Source: Zantedeschia hybrid cultivar (Eukaryota > Streptophyta > Magnoliopsida > Alismatales > Araceae). Taken from it: 64,000 bases of DNA. Positions 32,128 through 40,297 of the stretch are shown here, one piece after another. Position 1 is the first letter of the stretch. The number at the start of each line of letters is the position of its first letter. The stretch spans positions 28,829,395 through 28,893,394 of the forward strand of contig JARZZO010000002.1 of assembly GCA_030544215.1 (NCBI GenBank), read 5' to 3'. The notes under the pieces are model-generated. The model was not told the origin of the DNA. It made no database searches and saw nothing but the letters and a program-made list of their open reading frames with translations. A program made the position numbers and the translations under genes.

Positions 32128-34188
32128 TATAACGACCCGCCACCCTATAATCGGGGATCCGATTACTAAATGGGTACCGAATCATTAATTTGGAGCCAAA
32201 CCAGGATCTAAATAAGTCTAGGAAATAAATAATAAACTAAACTAAACATTCACATCGCATTGAATTGAAAAGGAAGTGCAAGAATTAAAAGTTATTACAA
32301 TGCGACTTGACACAGTAAATAATTACATACTCCAACTGGAAAGAAATAATTAAGCGCACATGCCAGAAAATAAAATAACAACTACGTCGGGGCATATCCC
32401 GGAACAACGGTTGCTGGCGCACAACCCAAAGCAGCACTCTCCTCGCTAAGCCTGCTTGGAACCCTCACCTGAAAACCGCAGGGGTGAGTCTCAACGAGAA
32501 GACTCAGTAGGGATCCTTCGATCCCCACCGCCCACTCACGCACCCACAAGTGCAGTAACACAGATACAAGCAGAATAAGCAAGTAAAGATGTAACACAAT
32601 TCCTAAACTTTGATATAAAATACATGCATTCGAGATATAACATATACAACTCTGAAACTATTCTACCAGGGAACGTACAACCAGCATCTCGGCAAAACAC
32701 GCCAACCACACAGCCGAACGCGGGAAACACCGACCCGCTGAGACCAAACAGTAACCCCTCGGATAGCACGCTAGCTACTCCGGCCCAACTGGCTCTAGGT
32801 GGTTTCTGCTTCCCCCAGCACAAGTGACACTCCACAGGTACCACTCCTACACCGGTACTAGCTGACCCCGGGGTACACTAGGTGACCCTCTCTCTAGCCG
32901 TCACCCCACCACTCCCACACTGGCGTTGTGTCCCTCCCACACCAACACAGGGTGGCAAGTGCTACAACTGTCACTCTAGGTCCACAGTCGCACGAAACAC
33001 AACACAGTGCGATCCGATCACGTAAAAATCCTCATCCTTGAGTACGATTTCAAACATGCAATTAACCAAACTATCTAACAGTGTGAAGATATGTTAATAG
33101 CATGAATTAATGTGATTCTGCCTTGAATCGCGTCGCCCAAGGCCGACGCCATTCAAGCCTCCAAAACTGGTTCATGTGAAATCTAGCCTAGGAAATGGCC
33201 TAAAAGGCGTCGCCCATGCAAGTTGCCTTTTGAAAGGCGTCGCTGTCCCTGGACGCCATTCAGTTCCAGAGACAGAGTCTGGTATTTGGGCTAAATCACG
33301 TCGCGGGTGGAAGTCGCCTTCCTAAAAGGCGTCGCTGTCCTCCGACGCCATTTAACCCTCACAAACAGGTTCTCCCTCCGCCATCTCCCGATCCACGAGG
33401 TGGGATTTCCTCCCCAAAATCGTGTAAAAACACGAAAAACATGGAGAATGGGGAGAAGAACCTAATTACCCATTTAAAACACCCAATTTCTCATTTCATG
33501 CATTTAGTATTTTCACCCCAAGAACACCCCTAAACATGCTCCAAAGCAGGAAAACATGATTTTTAAATGAAATACTATGCGAATCGTCACCCTACCGGTT
33601 ACTTGAACTCCTCCAAGCTCCAAGCCGCCTACCCGCCTCGCCCCACGCCGACGCTAGTACCGTCGTAGACGCCGTTACTCCACCAGGACGTCGGCCGCCA
33701 TCCGGAGAGAAAAACGCCGCGGAGGAGATGGTGGTGGTAGTGGTAGGAGTTAGGAGGTCGATGGAGTGGAGGGAGAGATGAAATGGTGGGAGGAAAACGA
33801 GGAGAAGGGGAAAAACGCCGTCGGGTCGCCGGAGGAAGAGAAGAGAGAGAGGAGGAAGGAGGGGAAGGAGGGAAAGGAAGGAGGGGTTCGCGGGGTCAAC
33901 CAGAAGCTGGGTAAAACGCGTCGTGCATGCCTAACGTCTTTCAGGTGACAAGACTGGGCCGTACACTGACAAGCCAGGGTCGTACTCTGAAAGGCGTCAT
34001 CCATCCAAGACGCCATTCAGACGATATGACCAGGGCCGTACTCTCGCGACCCAAGGCCAGCCCACGTGGCACAACCTAAAACGCGTCTACATTGTTGGAC
34101 GCCGTTTAAACCGCGTCGAGGCCCGAACTAAGGGATCCGACCTCGAAAACTGACCCGATAACCGGATCCGAAAACCTCAATCCTTACA
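32128..34188 (-). mobile_element. Solo LTR of the chromovirus type, minus orientation, about 2.06 kb
   Basis: It is the inverse complement of the LTR at 47912-50108: the left end TAACGACCCGCCACCCTATA mirrors the end of that LTR, and the right end GAAAACCTCAATCCTTACA mirrors its start. One end has lost the canonical base (TATAACG instead of TGTAACG). Flanks CTTTT (32123-32127) and CCTTT (34189-34193) match at four of five bases, a probable decayed target duplication. No internal region is present. The copia coding sequence continues on both sides. Confidence 0.9.
33124..34109. repeat. Spaced palindromes (GACGC type), eight units, in the minus-strand solo LTR
   Basis: Units start at about 33124, 33201 (right arm decayed to GTTGCC), 33231, 33292 (decayed to GTCGCC), 33323, 33912, 33988 and 34078. 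All keep a 10-base spacer. The best one (33124: TGAATCGCGTC, spacer, GACGCCATTCA) has arms differing from perfect symmetry at one base. Confidence 0.85.
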
Positions 34189-34520
34189 CCTTTCCTCAGC
34201 TTACTCTTACTTGTCAGCATCTGCACATCATGGCAGATATGAGAAGTACATCCGGTATCTAATACCTAAGATGTGGAATCTCTTACTGACAAGTTGATAT
34301 CTGTCATATAGATATCTGAAGCTTTAGACATCTTCATCTTTCCATGAGCTTTATCGTTGATGAACTCTTTTTAGTTCCTCTTCCAGTGACCATGCTGCTT
34401 ACAGTGGAAGTAGTCACCCTTTACTACTCTTTTGCCTTTGTCCTTTGATCTTTTATTGTTAGCTATCATCTCTGCTTCAAGGGCATCTAATGCCGATAGC
34501 AGGAGGATCAACATTAAGGG
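34189..34520 (-). pseudogene. Ty1/copia gag end and protease fragment
   Basis: On the minus strand this holds a decayed zinc knuckle (DYFHCKQHGHWKRN, first Cys lost) at about 34385-34430 and a protease motif LDTGCTSHICHDVQML at about 34210-34260. It belongs to the same broken copia element as 30417-32127, upstream of the solo LTR. Stops interrupt the frame, and the N-terminal gag is missing. Confidence 0.75.
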
Positions 34521-35241
34521 CGTAGGCAATCTGCTCAGATCTGAAGACATTCTTCAAGTGTTTGAGCCAATCTGAGTAGAGGGGTCTTCCTACAGCCTCT
34601 TCGGTGCCAGCGAGGAGCTCAAGACATTCTTCAAGTCCAACGAGGCTCGGGCTGGGCGGCCCGCCTGGCCTCCTCCTTTCCCTGCAACCCTAACCTGCAA
34701 GCAGGTTAACGGCGGCGCCAAGGGAAGCAGCAGGCCTTCCTGACGGCTGGCGGCTGGCGGCCGGCGGCCCCGGCCCCACCGGCGTCGCCTCCGGCGCCGG
34801 TGAGTGCCTCGGCGCCGGTAGCCAGCGATGTTTCATTACATGCAATGTTGCCCGAGCCCCACGAAATGGGGTTTTTTTTTTGTTTTCTTTAAAATCGAAG
34901 ATGAGGATGAAGATGGGGAGGGAGGGGTCTTCCTACAGCCTCTTCGGTGCCAGCGAGGAGCTCAATGAGGACTGGAGACTTTCTCCAGGAGGATCTTAGG
35001 TCCGATTTACATCCCCAACACTTGGGATGGCACGAACATGGCCGCTGAAGACCCATCGTTCTTTGTCTGACGAAGAACACGAAAACACCCAAATAAAATT
35101 CCAAAAATAATAGAATTAAAATAATCAAATTATTTTAGTTCATCATATGAACAATGATTCATTTATTAACGGAATACATGCATGGAATAAATTCAGAAAA
35201 ATATTAAATCGGAGACCGAAACGGGACGAGAAATAGTAGAA
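34521..35241. other. Scrambled GC-rich insert in the copia leader
   Basis: A block near 34588-34623 (GGGGTCTTCCTACAGCCTCT and following) is repeated at about 34925-34966. A second short repeat (GACATTCTTCAAGT) occurs at about 34547 and 34624. Between them lies a very GC-rich piece (34640-34830) with GGCGGC and GCCGGC runs unlike anything around it. This looks like templated filler from repair of a double-strand break. There is no credible gene. Confidence 0.5.
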
Positions 35242-35257
35242 CCTGGCTCTGATACCA
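35242..35257 (-). other. Copia primer binding site (initiator Met tRNA)
   Basis: The minus strand reads TGGTATCAGAGCCAGG, the standard plant copia primer binding site complementary to the 3' end of initiator Met tRNA. It marks where the 5' LTR of the minus-strand copia element begins at 35258. Confidence 0.9.
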
Positions 35258-36048
35258 CTATTAGGTTCTTGGGTTTCTCAGGTTCTTGGGTTTCTCCGGA
35301 TCGCTCACGCAGCGGAAAATAAAATAAAAACAACGATCCGTTTTTCCCGTTTTGAATAAATAAAACTGATAATCAGATTATCAAGGTCTTACCGTGTGCG
35401 GATTCGAATCTGCAACCGTTTGGTTCCGTCGGTGCGACACCACAAGCCGCGCAAGCGCCCGGCCCCTAGCGGAGTCCACGCGATCCTCCTCGCGACGGAT
35501 ATCCTCACGTTCCTCGTTCTTCGCAGCCCACGAAACCTCTGCCGGTCGCCGCAACGATCGCCGCAACGTGCGGACGATTTCCCGTCGAACGGGAGTAGGA
35601 GAAGCGGCGGAGTAGATCCGGATCTGTCTGGGACGCCAGAGAGAGAGAAAAACAGAGGAGGGGGCGGCTAGGGTTAGCATCAGCTTGGCCTGCTCAGCCC
35701 GTTCGCTACATTTTATACTAACCGTGCGATTTTTCATAAAAAACCCTCGGTTTGTATAAAACCCACTTATTTATCCATCGCCTTGAGAATCATATGCGTG
35801 TGACCCTCTAGGCCCAATTACTAGTCCGGTTAATAGCCAATAAGCCCAATAACTCCTAACTGGCTTTATTAATCAATTAATAACTCTTTATTAATTAATT
35901 AATCAATCGAATTGATGTCGCACATCGAATTCGACCGGACCTCCGATCACGTTGGGTGCCAAGCAACACCGCGTGAACCCGGAAGGTAATGGGGTTAAGT
36001 AACTCACTCTTGGAACCTTTCCGCCGACAGTTACATGAGGGGGTTGTA
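35258..36048 (-). repeat. Copia LTR, minus orientation, left arm of an inverted LTR pair
   Basis: It matches the copia LTR at 55344-56330 in the same orientation (shared blocks around GCGGATTCGAATC and GTGTGACCCTCTAGGCCCAA). It holds an 18-base tandem repeat at about 35264-35300 (GGTTCTTGGGTTTCTC twice). It stops near 36048, where an inverted copy begins, so the second half of the LTR is missing. Confidence 0.75.
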
Positions 36049-36835
36049 GGCCACCTAAGACTAACATTAGGTTCCATGAGGGGGTTGCTAAACCCCATTA
36101 CCTTCCAGGATCATGCGGTGTTGCTTGATACCCAACTTGATCGAAAGTCCAACCGAATTTACATAAGATGTTAATTCGGTTAAGTAATTAATTAAATATG
36201 AGATATTAATTAATTACTATAAGTCAATAAAGTGTTATTTGACTTAATGGACTGAAAATCGGACTGGTAAATGGGCCTAGAGGGTCACACGCATATAGAT
36301 TCTCAGTTTGTGGTGTTTTAGTGATTTTTTTTATTAATTCGGAGACTTTTGTGAAAAGTCGCGCCGACTTAACATATAAACAGGCCGTGTAGAAACCATG
36401 GGCCAAACTCTAGGAGTTCTCCCTGCTGGTCGCCCCCCTCTCTCTCTCTCTCCTCCTTCTCTAGGCGCCCCCTTCAAGGCACTAGGTGTCTTCTTGTCTC
36501 CGCCGCGTGCAATTCCCGAACATCGGGAATTCCCGTCTGCATTGTTCCGGACATCGTTGCGGCGAAGATTCATCAGCGAGCGTACTGATCTGGACAAGGG
36601 AGTGAGGACGAACCACCGCAAAGGATCGCATGGATTTCGGTGGAGGCTTGTGCGGCTAGTGACATCACCTTGACGGAACCAACACGGACACGGATTTGAA
36701 TCCACGCACTATGATTTGATCACAACTATTTTTTGGTTTACCCTTTTTTTTCAAAATGGATTTGCGGGCATTAGGCGAGATGTTTTTGTTATCCGATTCC
36801 GCTATGTTCATTGCGTCCTGCCCGGATCCCAACAG
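36049..36835 (+). repeat. Copia LTR end, plus orientation, right arm of an inverted LTR pair
   Basis: The inverse complement aligns with 35258-36048. TAAACCCCATTACCTTCC at about 36089 mirrors GGAAGGTAATGGGGTTAA at 35980. GGCCTAGAGGGTCACACGCA at 36273 mirrors 35795-35815. The end GGATCCCAACA at 36835 mirrors the LTR end at 55344. No primer binding site follows it. Confidence 0.75.
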
Positions 36836-37640
36836 TTTATCCATCCATGTTAATCCAAAAAACCTCTAAAAAGGTCATGTGAATCCTACAATCAAGAATT
36901 AAAAGAATTCGAGCTTCTTTTCAAAGTTCAAATGAATAAATCAACATAAAATGACAGATATGTTTGTGCTCCTGCCACAGACTTAACCTACTCTCATTTT
37001 GACATAAAAGCTCAAAACCTCGGGATTTAATCACCCATATCTATCAAAAAACTTCCAAAAATATTCCATGAACACTTTAACCAATAACCTAAGAAAAATT
37101 CAAACCCCTCTTCACAACTTTGAAGCACATTTGCATAATTAACATAAAGGGCAGTTAAGTCTAGGCCCCTGCTGCAGACTCACCCCTGCAGTTTAAAAAA
37201 TGATTTATCTAAAGCCTATCTTTGCAAACTAAAAGAAGATCTTTTTAACTTAAATATGTCATGTCATGATGAATTTTTTTATGATCATTTATAGGGTGTT
37301 ATGCTAAGTTTTTTTAACGATTAATCAAGGATTTTTCTCTTCGGAGGATGTAATTAACGTTATTCATTAATGGATAGTGGGATCGGGTCGAACGAACAAT
37401 CACAATCACTCGATTAAGTCAGATCAAGTGCACCAATAAACTTAAAATCCCAAAATCATAAAAAACCCCAACAGTAGCATGCATGTCAAACTTTTAAGGC
37501 TCAATTCATATTATCCATTCTTATATGCATAATATAAAATATGCCACTACTCAATGCCATATATACCATTTCTTTAACAACATATTGCCAAATATGCCAT
37601 TAAGGTTAATGTCCACTTGCAATTGTTAGAATATGCTAAG
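36836..37640. other. AT-rich intergenic stretch, no gene seen
   Basis: No coding frame or repeat could be recognised. Composition is AT-rich and evenly mixed. It may be host DNA or decayed transposon. Confidence 0.4.
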
Positions 37641-38001
37641 AATATTTTCCATAATCGTTAGAACATAGTGAAAGATGGATGGGCAGAGGTAAACATGACA
37701 AAGATGTCCGAGAGAGAGAGAGAGAGAGAGAGAAAAGAGGAGGAGAAGAACAAGAGGAGCAAGTAGTGGCGTCCTCTGCGGTGTGGACTACCACCAATGT
37801 GGCAGAGATCTCCCCAACCCCAACAAGCCCCCACCCTTCTCCGCCTCCTCTTCCTCCTCCATATCCTCTCCCACCATCACGAACAACGGCAACAGATCTG
37901 GTGAAACCACAAGATTTGTTCTCAAGGAAGGAGGCCCCAGTGATGGATTCCAAGAAGATGGTCTTAAATCTGTCAATAGGCATGGCCACCCCCTATGCAT
38001 G
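37641..38001. other. Open stretch of uncertain strand, cut by Tat2 (left part)
   Basis: Long frames are open on both strands. On the plus strand a frame from 37679 ends near LNLSIGMATPYA; on the minus strand one begins MAMPIDRFKTIFLESITG at 37989. A GA repeat lies at about 37713-37732. Tat2 inserted at 38001, and the host sequence resumes at 47226, where the plus frame stays open for about 26 more codons. I do not recognise a protein on either strand. It could be a broken host exon or chance. Confidence 0.25.
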
Positions 38002-39402
38002 TGTAGACACCGATTTTGGACCACCCTTTTGGTCATCATTAGCCCGTCATTACCAAAATCCCCTCATTTCAGCCATCTCAGCCCACTAACAACTAGGCCC
38101 ATTAACCAAATCCCGACTCTAGTCACCTTTTCGTGGAAGGCCAGCCAGTCCGCCTTCCACTCCCTTCGAAGGCCACCCTTTGCCTTCTACCTCCTTGGAA
38201 GGCCAACCACCTTGCCTTCCGCCTTTTGGCCACCTTTTTCACTTTTCACCACCTTTTCGTGGAAGGCCAGCCAGTCCGCCTTCCACCCCCTTCGAAGGCC
38301 ACCCCTTGCCTTCTACCTCCTTGGAAGGCCAACCACCTTGCCTTCCACCTTTTGGCCACCTTTTCACCACCTTTTCACCACCTTTTCGTGGAAGGCCAGC
38401 CCCCTTGCCTTCCACCTCCTTCGAAGGCCACCCCTTGCCTTCCACTTCCTTCGAAGGCCAACTGGGCCGCCTTCCACCACAAGAATGGAAGCATGTTACC
38501 TGGCCGTCCACTTCTTAACCACCCCCTTGACTCCGTCTTCCCCACGATCTCCACTACTCGCCGCCCTCGTCCTCCACTACTCCGACCACTCTCCACTCCG
38601 GCCACTGCCGCGCGCACTACCTCCGACCCTTGACCACTTCCTATTGGCTCCAGGGTGATTTACGGGGATTTAGACCCCTCTTTTCTCCTATTTTCCCTTC
38701 ACCTATTTAAACCCCCCATATCCTCTCGAGCAAGGGGGTTAAGAGGTGGCTTCTTGGAGGGAAGGCTCAGAGGAGGTTGGCAAGTGGTCAGGAGGAGTCT
38801 CAGAAGAATCCTTCGCACTCCAAATGGGCTTGTTTTCTTAACCCTCTTCTATTTTCTCTTCTTTCACTTTCAACGCATCATTTCACTTTTCACACACGAG
38901 CACTTATCTGCATGCATGCATCCTAGAATGACTTAGCAATCCCTATTTACCCCCAGAGGTTTCAAACAAAAAACGGGAAGTGGGTGGCAATAACATATGG
39001 TCACCTTCCCTCCCAACCACCCATCCGGTGCGTTCCCCTCTGAATTTAGCTAGTTTTTACGTCTTTATGGATAGATTTTGCACATTACAGTTCTAATCGG
39101 GTTACTCTTTGTTTGGTCTTTTCTTTTCAGGGATCCTTACCACCTTCACGTGTGCAGAGCTCTCCTCCTCTGGCCGGCCGGAGGAAGAGAAGGAGGAACC
39201 AACATCTCTCGCTCTCACAAAACGCGCGATCACCTTCTACACTCCTGCGGAGCACAGGGACCGAGAGGTAATGCTCCTGGCGATCACACTTTAATTTCTA
39301 ACCCCCCTTTTGAATCGCCACAGTGCTAAGACGAACGGAGGAACCCCCAATTCCAAAGCCTCGCAGCCGCTGCGACGGGGGGAGACGTTCCGGGTGCCTA
39401 CA
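38002..39402 (+). repeat. Tat2 5' LTR with GGAAGGC palindrome array
   Basis: 1401 bp. An array of nine small palindromes covers about 38133-38483. TATTTAAACCCCC at about 38701 is a candidate TATA region for the element's promoter. Several short frames in all directions come only from the repeats. Confidence 0.93.
38133..38483. repeat. Palindrome array with arms GGAAGGC / GCCTTCC, nine units
   Basis: Examples: GTGGAAGGC, 10 bases, GCCTTCCAC at 38133-38160 (perfect 9-base arms); GGAAGGC, 10 bases, GCCTTCC at 38197-38220. About six units have a 10-base spacer; three of the GAAGGC type (for example 38168-38187) have an 8-base spacer. A copy of the array lies in the 3' LTR at about 45943-46293. 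Confidence 0.85.
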
Positions 39403-40297
39403 GCCCTCTGGCGATCACGGTGGGACACTCTCTTGCTCGCCGCGCAGGTAAAACAACTTAAAATACAAGAGCTCCTGTGGACGGCCAAACACTTGGCCGC
39501 CCAGGGTCCTGAACGGCCAAGCGCTTGGCCGCCCAGACCGGACGGCCAAGTACCTGGCCGTCCAGTGGACCGGACGGCCAAGTGCCTGGCCGTCCAGCCC
39601 AGCCCGGACGGCCAAGCACCTGGCCGTCCAGAGCCCAGGACGGCCAAGCGTCTGGCCGTCCAGACTGGACGGCCGACTGCCTGGCCGTCCAGGCTCTAGG
39701 ACGGCCAAGTAGCCTGCCGTCCAGGCGCCGACCTTTCTGGCTTTAGTGTCCTTTTTTTATATTTTGTTGCGCATTCTAGTTTGCTTTCTTTTTTGTTTAC
39801 TGTTCTCTTGTCTCTTATTTTCTTTTCTGACTGCTGGATTGTGGGTTGATTCAAGGGTACTATCCGCACAGGGGGTTTTAAGGAAGAGCCGGCATCACAT
39901 CTTTAGTCAACTCTCCCGCAGGATTTGACTCTCCATCTAAGGATTCCCACTCGGGTGTGACTAGTCTTGTCCTGTTGGGAACCTCCGTCAGTCTCCGCGA
40001 GCCAGGGATTCCCACTTGGCCGCCGAGCAGGTTGTACCTGAAACCACCCTGTAGGAACCTTGGGTTTGTGTGAGAAATTAATTCAACCCTTCCATTCACA
40101 ATCATCCACATATAGGTGTCACTGAGAGAATCATTTCAAAATTTAAAGACACCTAATTAAACCTTGGTGGAACATGTTTTGAAAAAAAATTCCAGGGTCG
40201 TTAAGGGTTTGAACTTGATTTGTTAGAAACCGACTCTCATAATACACAGTTAACCTTCCAAGTGAAATATAAAATCTCTTTGGATTTGTATTTCATA
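39403..40297 (+). other. Tat2 leader with primer binding site
   Basis: The primer site TGGCGATCACGGTGGGAC begins at 39409, six bases after the LTR. It resembles Tat1's site (TGGCAATTACGGTGGGAC). The leader also holds the GGACGGC palindrome array. I cannot fix the primer tRNA; Arg is a candidate from Ogre precedent. Confidence 0.7.
39479..39722. repeat. Palindrome array with arms GGACGGC / GCCGTCC, eight units, in the Tat2 leader
   Basis: Units of exactly 24 bases (7 + 10 + 7) start at 39479, 39511, 39540, 39572, 39606, 39638, 39667 and 39699, so the period is 29-34 bases. Spacers are CAAGTACCTG and close relatives, ending TG in most. In some units the inner bases (CCAAG...CTTGG) extend the symmetry. 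Confidence 0.92.

Noticed and set aside
35242..35257. tRNA gene
   Set aside because: TGGTATCAGAGCCAGG here and at 59551 is a primer binding site next to an LTR; there is no cloverleaf around it.
38133..39746. Pro/Leu-rich frames on all strands in the Tat2 LTRs and leader
   Set aside because: They come from the GGAAGGC and GGACGGC palindrome arrays; symmetric repeats open frames on both strands.
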